From Nocardiopsis eucommiae (lineage in GTDB: Bacteria > Actinomycetota > Actinomycetes > Streptosporangiales > Streptosporangiaceae), in the NCBI GenBank assembly GCA_018388625.1, contig CP074402.1, forward strand, positions 4,712,001 through 4,776,000: DNA of 64,000 nucleotides. Reading direction: 5' to 3'. Position 1 is the first letter of the stretch, and every line of letters starts with the position of its first letter. Positions 27,359 to 36,593 of this stretch are shown here, in pieces. The notes below the pieces were generated by a model, which saw only the letters and a list, made by a program, of their open reading frames with translations, did not search any database and had not been told where the DNA came from. The position numbers and the translations under genes were made by a program.

Positions 27359-28516
27359 GTGGCCTCATCCACGACCAGTCCGGCACCCCAGTCCACGGCG
27401 AACGGGCACGGCGCGACCGGCCCGTCCTCCGAAGCAAGGGCCTCGGCGGCAGCGCGACCGCCGGGCCGTGACGCCCGACTCGACAACGCCAAGTTCATCC
27501 TCATCGCGCTGGTCGTCGTCGGCCACGCGATCGAGCCGATCTCCGACTACGGGCCCGCCAGTGCCCTCTACTACTGGATCTACTTCTTCCACATGCCCGC
27601 GTTCATCATGATCAGCGGCTATCTCTCCCGTTCCTTCGACTCCTCGTCGATGCGGGTGGAGAAGCTGGTCCTGACGCTGGCCGTCCCCTACCTCATCTTC
27701 TGGACCATCCACCAGACCATCTACACGGTCGAACGCGGCGGCCTCCCGGACACCCTGTCCGTGCTGAAGCCGACCTGGACCCTGTGGTTCCTCGTGGCCC
27801 TGTTCCTGTGGCGCCTCACCGTGCCGGTCTGGCAGCGGCTGCGCTGGCCCGTCGCGATCGCGGTGGTGATCTCCCTGTTCGCCACCACGGCGGACCTGGG
27901 CAGCACCCTCTCGATCGGCCGGGTCCTCAGCTTCCTGCCCTTCTTCGTGCTGGGCCTGAGCCTGCGCCGCGAGCACTTCGCCCACCTGGACCGGCTCTGG
28001 GTGAGGATCGGCTCCGTGCTGGTGCTGGGCTTCACCGCCCTCCTGGCGGTGCCGGTCTCGGACCGCCTGAGCAGGGACTGGCTCTTCTGGAAGGAGAGCC
28101 TCACCGACCGCGCCATCGACCCGCTGATGCCGAGCATCGGCATCCGGTTGGCCTTCATGGGCATCGCCCTGGTCATGACCGTGGCGGTCCTGGCACTGAC
28201 CCCGAAGCGGCGGACCTGGTACACGTCATTGGGCGCCTACACGCTCTACGTGTACCTGGGCCACTCGGTCTTCCTGATCCTGCTCAAGGCCAGCCCCTGG
28301 TACGACCTGATGTCCGGCCCGGTGGCCCTGGCCACCACCCTGTCCCTGGGCATGGGGGTCACCCTCCTGCTGTGCACTCCGTGGGTGCGCGGCTGCATGC
28401 GGTGGGCCGTCGAACCGCAGCCCACGTGGTTCCTGCGCCAGGACGACAAGGGACTGGCCCACAAGGAGGCCGAGGCCAGGAAGCGCACGGCCGAGGCGGA
28501 GCGGAGCTCCGTGTAG
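27359..28516 (+). CDS. Acyltransferase family 3 membrane protein
   Basis: 385 residues with about ten membrane helices. The family signature is DNAKFILIALVVVGHAIEPI near residues 42-61, with the catalytic His of acyltransferase 3, then FFHMPAFIMISGYLSRSF. Such proteins O-acetylate or O-acylate cell-surface polysaccharides or lipids. The short cytoplasmic N-terminus is Ser/Thr/Pro-rich. GTG 27359 is chosen because GGAG lies six bases upstream; GTG 27341 is in frame but has no such site. The gene ends before a strong terminator and faces the CDP-alcohol phosphatidyltransferase gene. Confidence 0.88.
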   Translation: MASSTTSPAPQSTANGHGATGPSSEARASAAARPPGRDARLDNAKFILIALVVVGHAIEPISDYGPASALYYWIYFFHMPAFIMISGYLSRSFDSSSMRVEKLVLTLAVPYLIFWTIHQTIYTVERGGLPDTLSVLKPTWTLWFLVALFLWRLTVPVWQRLRWPVAIAVVISLFATTADLGSTLSIGRVLSFLPFFVLGLSLRREHFAHLDRLWVRIGSVLVLGFTALLAVPVSDRLSRDWLFWKESLTDRAIDPLMPSIGIRLAFMGIALVMTVAVLALTPKRRTWYTSLGAYTLYVYLGHSVFLILLKASPWYDLMSGPVALATTLSLGMGVTLLLCTPWVRGCMRWAVEPQPTWFLRQDDKGLAHKEAEARKRTAEAERSSV

Positions 28517-28539
28517 CCCGGCCAGGCGTCCGGCGACGT

Positions 28540-28579
28540 GAGGAGGGGCGTTCCGCACCGCGCGGAACGCCCCCTCCTC
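28540..28579. terminator. Strong bidirectional terminator
   Basis: GAGGAGGGGCGTTCCGC pairs with GCGGAACGCCCCCTCCTC around ACCGC. There is one bulge where one arm has four G and the other five C. It lies between two convergent genes. Confidence 0.75.
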
Positions 28580-28610
28580 GTCGGGGCACCCGGCTCCGGC
28601 CGGGTCGGGC

Positions 28611-29537
28611 TCAGCTGCCGCCCACGCTCGCCGGGGTCGCGGCGGCCAGTTCCCGGCGACGCGCCTCGAAGCGGCGCGACTCCTTCCAGAGGCGGCCCAC
28701 CAGGACCACCTCGAAGAAGGCCAGCGCCAGGACGGAGAAGACCGCCACCGGGATGATCAGGCTGTTCAGCGGGGTGAAGAAGGCGACCACGACGGTCGCG
28801 GGCGCCACTACGCACAGGAACATCTCGAACTCGATGCCGCTGAACAGGTGCGGGCGCACCCGGTGCCTCAGGAGGGCGTTGCGCACACGGGGGTAGAGGC
28901 CACGGGGAGCCGGGGCGTCCCCGTTGGCCGGGGCGTCCGGGGCCTCGTCGTCCTCGGGGTCGGACACGTCGGGGTGGGTGGCCTCGTCACGCAGCCGCTC
29001 GGTGTCCCCCGACGCCACGGCGAGCGCCTGCTTCATGGTCTTGCGGGTCTTGGCGACCTGCGAACCGTTGAGGTAGCGCAACAGGTCGAAGAAGACCACC
29101 ACGGGGGCGACGATCAGGTAGGCGGCCTGGCCCGTGACCAGCCACTGGCCGATCAGCAGAGCCATCACACAGCCGAAGAAGCGGATACGGTCGAAGACGA
29201 AGTCGACCCAGCTCCCGAACACCGAACCGGTGCCCTTCAGCCGGGCGATCTTGCCGTCCATGCAGTCCAGAACGAAGCTCAGGTGGAACAGCAGGGCACC
29301 CGCCAGCAGCCAGGCCCAGCCCAGGTCACCGGCCCAGACGGGGGCCGCGAAACAGATCGCGGACAGCAGGCCCAGCACGCCCGCGCCCAGCGTGATCTGG
29401 TTCGGTGTGATGTTGGTCCGGTTCGCCGTCCACACCACCATCCGACCCGCGAGCGGATCAACCAGGAAGACGGTCCACCAGGCGTCTTTCACCTTGTAGG
29501 TCTCGTCCTTGACTTGCGCGAGCGTGAAACGCGACAT
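28611..29537 (-). CDS. CDP-alcohol phosphatidyltransferase-family membrane protein
   Basis: 308 residues with about six membrane segments. The catalytic motif D(x)2DG(x)2AR(x)8G(x)3D(x)3D is fully present (begins DCMDGKIARLKG, ends GSWVDFVFDR) near residues 90-116. The enzyme joins an alcohol to a CDP-linked lipid or polyol in phospholipid or teichoic-acid-type synthesis. An acidic loop (about residues 183-205, DPEDDEAPDAP) is unusual. Which alcohol it uses is not evident, as no pathway gene adjoins. ATG 29537 follows AGGAG. Confidence 0.9.
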   Translation of the reverse strand: MSRFTLAQVKDETYKVKDAWWTVFLVDPLAGRMVVWTANRTNITPNQITLGAGVLGLLSAICFAAPVWAGDLGWAWLLAGALLFHLSFVLDCMDGKIARLKGTGSVFGSWVDFVFDRIRFFGCVMALLIGQWLVTGQAAYLIVAPVVVFFDLLRYLNGSQVAKTRKTMKQALAVASGDTERLRDEATHPDVSDPEDDEAPDAPANGDAPAPRGLYPRVRNALLRHRVRPHLFSGIEFEMFLCVVAPATVVVAFFTPLNSLIIPVAVFSVLALAFFEVVLVGRLWKESRRFEARRRELAAATPASVGGS

Positions 29538-29781
29538 GCGGGGTTCTCCTGGAGGGCCCTGTGACCCGCGAACGCCTACGGTGCGGGGGAATCGGCACCG
29601 TTTGTGGGCAGGGGCGAGGGCCGGGTTGAGGCGGGAATCGAGTCATCATGCCAGACGGGGGTACCCCCAACCTAATCGGTGACGGCATACTTGACAGGTA
29701 AGAGGGGGATCAACAGGGTGCCGCCCGCGCGCAGCCGGGCGGAGTGGTCCACCCCCTTCGGTCTTGACCGAGGTAGAGGCA

Positions 29782-31221
29782 TTGCGTTTTCTCAACGACC
29801 AGGTTCCCAGCCAGGACCTGACCTACAGCGACGTCTTCATGGTTCCGGGCCGCTCCGCCGTGGGCTCCCGGCTCAGCGTCGACCTGTCGTCCCCGGACGG
29901 CACCGGCACCACCGTGCCTCTGGTCGTCGCGAACATGACCGCCGTGGCGGGCCGCAGGATGGCCGAGACGGTCGCCCGGCGGGGCGGCATCGCCGTCATC
30001 CCGCAGGACATTCCCTTCGAGGTGGTCTCCGACGTCATCGCCTGGACCAAGCAACGCGACCTGGTCTACGACACCGCCATCACCCTGAACCCGACCAGCA
30101 CCGTCGGTGAGGCGCTCAACCTGCTGCCGAAGCGGGCGCACAACGCCGTCATCGTGGTCGACGACGCACGCCGTCCCGTCGGCGTGGTCACCGAGGCGGA
30201 CTGCGCGGGCACCGACCGGTTCGCCCAGCTGCACGACGTGATGTCCGCCGAGCTGCTGACCATCCCCGAGGGCACCGACGCGCAGGCGGCGTTCGGGATA
30301 CTGCACGAGAACCGGCACCGGCTGGCCCCGGTCGTCGACGGGAACGGTGCCCTGGTGGGGGTCCTCAGCCGCACCGGCGCGCTGCGCTCGACCCTGTACC
30401 GGCCCGCCGTGGACGACCGGAACCGGCTGCGTATCGCCGCCGCCGTCGGCATCAACGGCGACGTGGCCGGCAAGGCCGCGGAGCTGCTGGAGGCCGGGGT
30501 GGACACCCTGGTGATCGACACCGCGCACGGCCACCAGGAGAAGATGATCTCCGCGATCCGCAAGGTCCGCGCGCTGTCGCCGGACGTGCCGATCGTCGCG
30601 GGCAACATCGTGACCGCGCAGGGCACCCGGGACCTCATCGAGGCCGGGGCCGACATCGTCAAGGTCGGTGTGGGCCCGGGCGCGATGTGCACCACCCGGA
30701 TGATGACCGCCGTGGGCCGTCCGCAGTTCTCCGCCGTGCTGGAGTGCGCGGCCGCCGCCCGCGAGCTGGGCAGGCACGTGTGGGCGGACGGCGGTGTCCG
30801 CCACCCGCGCGACGTCGCCCTGGCTCTGGCGGCCGGTGCCTCCAACGTGATGGTGGGGTCCTGGTTCGCCGGGACCTACGAGTCGCCCGGCGACGTCATG
30901 CGTGACGCCCAGGGCCGCCAGTACAAGGAGAGCTTCGGGATGGCCTCGGCGCGCGCGGTGCGTCTGCGCACGTCGGAGGACTCCCCGTTCGAGCGGGCCC
31001 GCAAGGCGCTGTTCGAGGAGGGCATCTCGACCGGCCGGATGTACCTGGACGCCGAGCGTCCCGGCGTCGAGGACCTGATCGACCAGATCATCGCCGGTGT
31101 GCGCAGCTCCATGACCTACGCGGGCGCCACTTCGCTGGCGGAGTTCCACGAGCGCGCCGTGGTCGGCGTGCAGAGCGCCGCCGGGTACAACGAGGGCCGC
31201 CCCGTGGAGAACGGCTGGTAG
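29782..31221 (+). CDS. guaB1: GuaB1-family CBS-domain IMP dehydrogenase-related protein
   Basis: 479 residues. A TIM-barrel oxidoreductase is split by a pair of CBS domains (about residues 90-205). The active-site Cys loop is KVGVGPGAMCTTRMMT near residues 297-312, and WADGGVRHPRDVALALAAGA binds phosphate. Actinobacterial GuaB1 is distinct from true IMP dehydrogenase GuaB2; recent work on mycobacterial homologues describes GMP reductase activity. A TTG start at 29782 is chosen since GAGGTAGAGG lies just upstream and family members begin MRFLNDQ; TTG 29764 is the alternative. It is followed by a perfect terminator. Confidence 0.9.
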   Translation: MRFLNDQVPSQDLTYSDVFMVPGRSAVGSRLSVDLSSPDGTGTTVPLVVANMTAVAGRRMAETVARRGGIAVIPQDIPFEVVSDVIAWTKQRDLVYDTAITLNPTSTVGEALNLLPKRAHNAVIVVDDARRPVGVVTEADCAGTDRFAQLHDVMSAELLTIPEGTDAQAAFGILHENRHRLAPVVDGNGALVGVLSRTGALRSTLYRPAVDDRNRLRIAAAVGINGDVAGKAAELLEAGVDTLVIDTAHGHQEKMISAIRKVRALSPDVPIVAGNIVTAQGTRDLIEAGADIVKVGVGPGAMCTTRMMTAVGRPQFSAVLECAAAARELGRHVWADGGVRHPRDVALALAAGASNVMVGSWFAGTYESPGDVMRDAQGRQYKESFGMASARAVRLRTSEDSPFERARKALFEEGISTGRMYLDAERPGVEDLIDQIIAGVRSSMTYAGATSLAEFHERAVVGVQSAAGYNEGRPVENGW

Positions 31222-31245
31222 ACGCCGACCGGTCGGAACACGGTG

Positions 31246-31274
31246 AAGGGGAGGGGTCCTCGGCCCCTCCCCTT
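31246..31274. terminator. Perfect-stem bidirectional terminator
   Basis: AAGGGGAGGGG pairs perfectly with CCCCTCCCCTT around a seven-base loop. It separates guaB1 from the convergent endonuclease V gene. Confidence 0.85.
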
Positions 31275-31297
31275 CCGTGTGCCTGGCTAGGGCGTGT

Positions 31298-32076
31298 CTA
31301 GGCGGAGCCGTCGTCCCTGAGCCTGGCCTCGTGTTCCTTGCGGTACTGACCGCAGAGCCGGTCCGCGTGCCGGATGGGTTCGGGGACCCGGTACCTGGGA
31401 GACACCCGCAGGACGAGCTCGGCGGAGCCCGCGAGGTCCACGCGGTGGCCCACGGAGACGTAGACGGGCTTGGTACGGGCGCGGGTGCGCAGCACCCGGC
31501 CGATGACCTCCGCCCCTCGGCCGCGAGGGTCTCGGTGTCCTCGACCACCTCGGAGCGCCCGGCGACCATGGGGGTCCACGAGCCGCGCTCCTCCCCGGGC
31601 GGGGAGTTGCGGCCGTAGAGCACGGACTTGGCGGAGCCGACCACCGGCGCGTCGATGAGGACGCCCAGGTGGCTGGCGATCCCGAAGCGCCGAGGGTGCG
31701 CCAGGCCGAAGCCGTCGCACACGAACACGTCCGGGGTGACGGACAGCCCCTCGATGGCGCGGAGGACCGGGGGCAGCTCCCGGAACGCGAACAGTCCGGA
31801 GATGTAGGGGAAGGACGGGGTGTCCGCGACCAGGGAGGTGTCCACGACCTCCAGGGTGCGGGCGTCCAGGACCACGGCGGCCGCCGCCAGCTCCTTGTCT
31901 CCGACGCCGTAACTGACGTCGAGACCGGCCACGTAGCGCACGGAGTCCGGGTCGAGGGGCTCGGTGCGGACCCGGTCGGCCAGCAGGCGCTGTCGGGCCA
32001 CCGCCTCCTTGGGGTCTCTCGGCCAGTTCTCCGGGTCGTCCAGCGCCTGGGCGGCCCGCCGCGCGACGTCGCTCAC
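31298..32076 (-). CDS. nfi: Endonuclease V (one frame break)
   Basis: DNA/RNA repair nuclease that cuts the second phosphodiester bond 3' of deoxyinosine. About 260 residues after repair of one break near 31518. Motifs are VRYVAGLDVSYG (catalytic Asp near residue 46), SGLFAFRELPPVL, DVFVCDGFGLAHPRRFGIAS and SAKSVLYGR. These agree with Nfi. The C-terminal part (VGHRVDLAGSAELVLRV) is in the second frame. AGGAA lies before GTG 32076. The M23 peptidase gene ends 42 bases upstream on the same strand. Confidence 0.88.
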
Positions 32077-32117
32077 GTGTGTTCCTCGGTTCCCTCGTCC
32101 GCTCCCCGTCCGGGCTC

Positions 32118-32921
32118 TCAGGCGCAGTCTAGGGCGGTGAAGGTCTGCCCGGCTGCGGGGACACCGACCCCCTCCCACCGGAAGGGAAGACCCATGGCCC
32201 GGCTGAAGTCGGGGTGGTCCATCAGCTGGAAGTGCAGGTGGGGTTCGCTGGAGTTGCCGGAGTTGCCGCACCGGCCGATCCGCTGCCCGGCGGTGACCCG
32301 GTCGCCCTCGCGGACCTCGGCCGATCCCTTGCGCAGGTGGGCGTACGCGGCGTACACGCCGTCGCCCAGGTCCAGGACGACGTGGTTGCCGACCACGCGG
32401 CGGGCGCCGCCGAGGCCGCGGACGACGCTCTCGGCGAGGAGGTAGAGCAGGCCCGGCCAGGTGTCGCGGCTGCGGTGGTCGCGCTGGCCGTCGCGCACAC
32501 GCACGACGGTGGCGTCGGCGACGGCCAGGAGCGGTCGGTCGAAGGCGGGGTACCCGTCGTCGGGTCGGCGGGAGAGGGGCCACCAGTAGCTGCGGCCCGG
32601 AGGGCGGCCCTCGTCCACATAGACGTCGATCGCGTAGGTCTGCCCGTACTGGTGGGTGCCGTGGCTGGGCACCTTGTCCGCCGGGCTGTTGAGCCCCACC
32701 CACGCGCCCGCGACCGGTGGAGCCACCGTGACGGTCGCGGCCTCCCTGTCCTGGTCGGAGAGCTTGCGGGTCCACAGGCGCGGACCGACCAGGAACACCC
32801 CCGCCAGCAGGAGCAACGGCAGCAGCGGGTCCTTCGGAAGGTCGAGGGCGACGGCCGCGGCGACGTAGGCGAAGTACACCACCAGCAGGGGCCCGCCGAG
32901 GTTCGTGAGGACGCCGCGCAT
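32118..32921 (-). CDS. M23-type peptidase, membrane-anchored
   Basis: 267 residues. Two hydrophobic segments (residues 10-50) are followed by a LytM/M23 domain. Zinc-site residues are in THQYGQTYAIDVYVDEG (first His and Asp), and the last His pair is in SEPHLHFQLMD; GNHVVLDLGDGVYAAYAHL and AGQRIGRCGNSGNS are conserved M23 stretches. Such enzymes cut peptidoglycan crosslinks, or regulate amidases if inactive. The start at ATG 32921 follows GGGAGACC. It shares a divergent region with the ABC/YhgE operon containing a palindrome at 32946. Confidence 0.85.
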   Translation of the reverse strand: MRGVLTNLGGPLLVVYFAYVAAAVALDLPKDPLLPLLLLAGVFLVGPRLWTRKLSDQDREAATVTVAPPVAGAWVGLNSPADKVPSHGTHQYGQTYAIDVYVDEGRPPGRSYWWPLSRRPDDGYPAFDRPLLAVADATVVRVRDGQRDHRSRDTWPGLLYLLAESVVRGLGGARRVVGNHVVLDLGDGVYAAYAHLRKGSAEVREGDRVTAGQRIGRCGNSGNSSEPHLHFQLMDHPDFSRAMGLPFRWEGVGVPAAGQTFTALDCA

Positions 32922-32945
32922 CTGGTCTCCCTGGTTCGATATTCC

Positions 32946-32959
32946 TACGTAATTACGTA
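32946..32959. promoter_or_regulatory. Perfect 14-bp palindrome TACGTAATTACGTA
   Basis: This AT-rich palindrome lies 24 bases before the M23 peptidase start, in a sequence otherwise very GC-rich. It is a strong candidate for a dimeric regulator site controlling the peptidase gene. Confidence 0.5.
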
Positions 32960-33099
32960 TCAACGTACCCCACTCCGCCCCCAGGAAAAGAACCGTCCAA
33001 TTCCGGACACCCCGTGGAGCGTCGCGTTGTGCCGGAGGCCACAGACCCGAACCCTCGGGAGCACCGCCCCGGAGCAGTACCGTGGAGCCGTGAATTTGC

Positions 33100-33113
33100 A
33101 CTGACTGGTCAGT
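33100..33113. promoter_or_regulatory. TetR-type operator ACTGAC-TG-GTCAGT
   Basis: Two six-base inverted arms around TG, 23 bases before the ABC ATPase start. This form is typical of operators for TetR regulators of ABC/YhgE-type exporter operons. A TetR gene lies at the end of this gene group (36594). Confidence 0.55.
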
Positions 33114-33136
33114 TCAAAAATGGGGAGGTCGCAAGA

Positions 33137-33931
33137 ATGCGTCGGGCCACCGGAGCTCGAGTGCACGCCGAGGGCGTGTCACTCACCACCCGAGAGGGCC
33201 CCGTCTACACGGGGGTCGACCTCACCGCCCGGCCGGGAACGCTCACCGTCTTCCAGGCCGATTCCGGAGGCGGGCGCAGCGCACTGCTGCTCACCCTGTC
33301 CGGCCGGATGCGGCCCACCGGGGGCAGCCTGCACGTCGACGGGTACGCGCTGCCCAAGCAGGCACGGAGGGTACGCCGGATCAGCTCGCTCGGGCTGATG
33401 GACGACGTCAACGCCCTCGACGACCGTCTGCGGGTGAGCGAGCACCTCTCCGAGGCCCGCCTGCTGCGTATGCGCCCCGCCGCGCGGTCCGTGACCGACC
33501 AGGCGATGGAGGCGGCGGACCTGGCCGACCTGGACCGCCGGACCATGATCAAGGAACTCTCCATGCTGGAGCGGCGCCGTCTCGGCGTCGCCCTCGCGCT
33601 GGTCTACGAACCGCGTCTGCTCGTGGTGGACAACGTGGACGGCGGGCTCAGCCGCGAACACCAGGCCGACATGTGGCGGACCCTGCGGAACCTCACCGAC
33701 GAGGGACTGACCGTCATCGCGACCTGCGCCGACGCCCAGGAGTTCGACTCCGTGGCCGGGCCCGACACCCAGGGCCCCCTCCGGATCAGGCAGGGCGACA
33801 CGAACACCGGAGGGGAACCGGCCGAGGAAGTGATCGGGATCGACGAACTGCTCCACGAGGGAGACGAGACGGAACCGCCGCCCGAGGACGGGCCCGCCCG
33901 GAAGGGAGGCGGACACCGTGGGCTCGCGTGA
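33137..33931 (+). CDS. Degenerate ABC transporter ATPase partner of YhgE/Pip protein
   Basis: 264 residues with ABC ATPase layout but eroded catalytic motifs. The P-loop reads QADSGGGRSALL instead of GxxGxGKS/T. The signature is LSMLERRRLGVAL instead of LSGGQ. Walker B is RLLVVDNVDGG, where the catalytic Glu is replaced by Asn. The C-terminal 40 residues are acidic. ATP hydrolysis is doubtful; a regulatory or structural role is likely. ATG 33137 follows GGGGAGG. The next gene starts inside its end (14-base overlap), so the two are translated together. Confidence 0.75.
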   Translation: MRRATGARVHAEGVSLTTREGPVYTGVDLTARPGTLTVFQADSGGGRSALLLTLSGRMRPTGGSLHVDGYALPKQARRVRRISSLGLMDDVNALDDRLRVSEHLSEARLLRMRPAARSVTDQAMEAADLADLDRRTMIKELSMLERRRLGVALALVYEPRLLVVDNVDGGLSREHQADMWRTLRNLTDEGLTVIATCADAQEFDSVAGPDTQGPLRIRQGDTNTGGEPAEEVIGIDELLHEGDETEPPPEDGPARKGGGHRGLA

Positions 33932-36046
33932 CAGAAGGAGGGGAAGCGCCGGGGACGCGCCGGTCTACCGGTTCATGTCCGTCCCCCGGCTGGGGCTGCT
34001 CACCATGCGGTCCTTCCTGCGGTCGCCGCTCCCGACCGCCGCGCTCGCCGCGCTCATGCTCATTCCCCTGCTGTACTCCGGCATGTACCTGTGGTCGTTC
34101 TGGGACCCCTTCGACCGGATGGAGAACCTCCCGGTCGCCCTGGTGAACGAGGACGTGGGCGCCGAGGTCGATGACGAGGAGGTCAACGCGGGTGACGAAC
34201 TCGCGGACACCCTCCTCGACCGGGGCGACCTCGACTGGCGCCTGGTCGACGCCGACGACGCCGCCCAGGGCCTGGACGACGGCACGTACTACGTCACCCT
34301 GACCATCCCCACCTACTTCAGCGAGGCCCTCACCTCGCCCTCCCGGGACCGCGAGGGCCCGGTCCCCGCGCTGTTGATCGCCAACTACAACGACTCCAAC
34401 AGCTACGTCGTACGCCAGCTCGCGGGCAGCGCCTTCAACGAGATCCGCTCGGCCGCGGCCTCCTCGGCCATCAGCGACTACCTCGACCAGATCTTCCTGG
34501 GCTTCAACGAGATCCACGGCAAGACCGAGGAGGCGGCCGACGGCGCCGGGCAGATCGCCACCGGAGCCGGGGACGCCGAGAGCGGGTCCGGCGAGCTCTC
34601 CGAGGGCATCGACGGCGCCCACGAGGGCGCGGGCACTCTCAGCGGCGGCATCGGGGAACTCCACGAGGGCTCCAAGTCCCTCGCCTCCGGTGCGAACTCC
34701 GCGTCCACACAGGTCTCCGACCAGGTCGACAAGCTCGACGACCTGGCCGACGAGTGGCTGCCGCAGCTTGAGGAGGACATCCCCGACATCCAGAAGCGCG
34801 CGGGTGAGGCCGCCAAGGTCTCCGCCGGAGTGTCCGAGGCCCTGGAGGACCTGCCTCAGGAGATCGACGTCACCGCCCTGAACGAGGTCGACGGACGTCT
34901 GTCCACCTACCTCCGGGACCACCCGGAGCTGGAGCAGGAGCAGCCCGACCTGCACGCGCTGCTGACCGACCTCCAGGGGGCCATGGACACCGCCCTGTCG
35001 GTGGCCGGTTACGTCAACGACAACCGCGAGGACATCAACGCGACCGCCGCCGAGGCCGCCGCGCTCAGTGAGAAGGCCGCGACCCTCTCCGAGGACCTGC
35101 CCACCATGGTCGAGGACGCCAAGGACGCGCGGGCCAGGGCCGACGAGCTCGCCGAGGGTCTGGAGGCCCTGGCCGAGGGGTCCCGTACGCTCCGCGACGG
35201 CCTCTCCGAGGCCTCCTCGGGAGCCGGGGAGCTGGACAGCGGACTGGGCGAGCTCAGCGGCGGCGCCGGAGACCTCCACGAGGGGCTGGGCGACCTGGCC
35301 TCGGGCACGGACGAGCTCGCGGAGGGGCTGTCCGACGGCGCGGGCGAGATCCCCACCTACTCCGACGACGGCCGGGTCAGCGCCGCCGACATGATGAGCG
35401 AGCCGGTCCGGCTGGACAGCGAGGTGGACAACGAGGCACCCAACTACGGCACCGGGTTCGCGCCGTTCTTCGTGCCCCTGTCCCTGTGGGTGGGCGCCAT
35501 GGTGGTGTTCATGGTGCTGCCCGCGCTGTCCACGCGGGCCCTGGCCTCCTCGGCACCGTCCTGGCGGGTGGCGCTGTCCGGTCGCGTCGTGCCGCTGCTG
35601 CTCGGCTGGGCGCAGGTGGCGGTCATGATGACCGTCCTGCACCTGGGGCTGGGGTTGCAGTCGCAGAACTGGGCGCTGATGCTCGCCTTCCTGGCGCTCA
35701 CCTCGGCCGCCTTCACCACGACGGTCCAGTACCTGAACGTGAGGTTCAACGCGGCGGGCCGGGTGGTGGCCCTCGCGCTGCTGGTCCTCCAGCTGACGTC
35801 GGCGGGCGGCACCTACCCGATCGAGACGAGCCCGACGTTCTTCCAGGCGATCGGCCCGTACCTGCCCCTGCACTGGGGGTGACCGCCATGCGGCACCTGA
35901 TCGGCGGCGGCGACATGACGCTGGTCGCCCAGGCGTTCGGTGTGATGGGCCTGTGGCTGGTGGTTCCCCTCCTGCTCACCTGGAGGGCGGTCGACAGCAA
36001 GCGGGTGTGGACGATGTCCACGCTCTATCCCGCCCTGAAGATCTGA
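33918..36046 (+). CDS. YhgE/Pip-domain ABC-2-type membrane protein (one frame break)
   Basis: About 709 residues. One helix near residue 45 is followed by a large outer domain with YhgE/Pip features: ENLPVALVNEDVGA near residue 75 and many repeats of the form G-x-x-x-L-x-x-G (residues 200-480) predicted to be helical. Five to six membrane helices close the protein. The last 55 residues (VTAMRHLIGGGDM onward) need one base near 35877. This family includes phage-infection protein and type VII-associated membrane proteins; transport function is assumed, not shown. It is translationally coupled to the degenerate ATPase and followed by the repeat region and a TetR gene. Confidence 0.85.
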
Positions 36047-36080
36047 CGCCCGGGCCCGACCAAGTGGCCACCTGCGAAGC

Positions 36081-36115
36081 TTGACCACAAGGGGGTGCTT
36101 GTTCGGGCGCCGGGG
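36081..36115 (+). repeat. Partial copy of the dispersed element (left arm only)
   Basis: GGGGGTGCTTGTTCGGGCGCC matches the left flank and arm of the full copies, then diverges. It lies just downstream of the YhgE/Pip gene. Confidence 0.55.
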
Positions 36116-36160
36116 GCTCGGGAGGAGCCGGGCCGCCAGCCACAGACATGAGCCCCGCCC

Positions 36161-36360
36161 GCACACCTCCACCACAGGGGGTACTCGTTCGGGCGCCGCC
36201 AGGGTTCTGCAAGACGAGTCAAGCCGCCAGCGAGGAACGAGCCAGGCACAGACGAGGATGCTGTGCTTGCCTCAACCCGAATCCCTGGCTTCTTGGGCGC
36301 CCGAACACGGGCCGAAGCGAAGCGGAGGCCCCAAGCAAACACGTCTGAACCCCAACCACA
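36161..36360 (+). repeat. Dispersed intergenic element, copy 2
   Basis: Left arm at 36187, right arm at 36295-36306. The core after the left arm matches copy 1 over about 47 bases. The variable part before the right arm is about 15 bases longer than in copies 1 and 3. The right flank ends ACACGTCTGAACCCCAACCA, as in copy 1. Confidence 0.75.
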
Positions 36361-36378
36361 ACCAAGAGCCCCACCCGC

Positions 36379-36540
36379 ACACCTCCACCACAAGGGGTGC
36401 CCCGTTCGGGCGCCGCCAGGGTTCTGCAAGACGAGTCAAGCCGCCAGCGAGGAACGAGCCAGGCACAGACGAGGATGAAGAACAGCTGGCTACTCGGGCG
36501 CCCGAACACGGGCCGAAGCGAAGCGGAGGCCCCAAGCAAG
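36379..36540 (+). repeat. Dispersed intergenic element, copy 3
   Basis: Left arm at 36403, right arm at 36496-36507, in direct orientation to copy 2. Core and right-hand hairpin block match the others. It ends about 50 bases before the TetR start codon and so may lie in that gene's leader. Confidence 0.75.
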
Positions 36541-36547
36541 TACAACC

Positions 36548-36578
36548 GAACACCGGCCGAAGCGAGGCGGAGGCCCCA
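36548..36578 (+). repeat. Partial copy of the element's right end
   Basis: ACACCGGCCGAAGCGAGGCG and following bases repeat the right-hand block of the full element with a few changes, immediately upstream of the TetR gene. Confidence 0.5.
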
Positions 36579-36593
36579 ATAGATAGGAATCCG

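Noticed and set aside
36081..36593. Long in-frame extension upstream of the TetR gene through the repeats
   Set aside because: It would place non-coding repeat copies in a protein; the TetR gene has its own ATG and ribosome-binding site at 36594.
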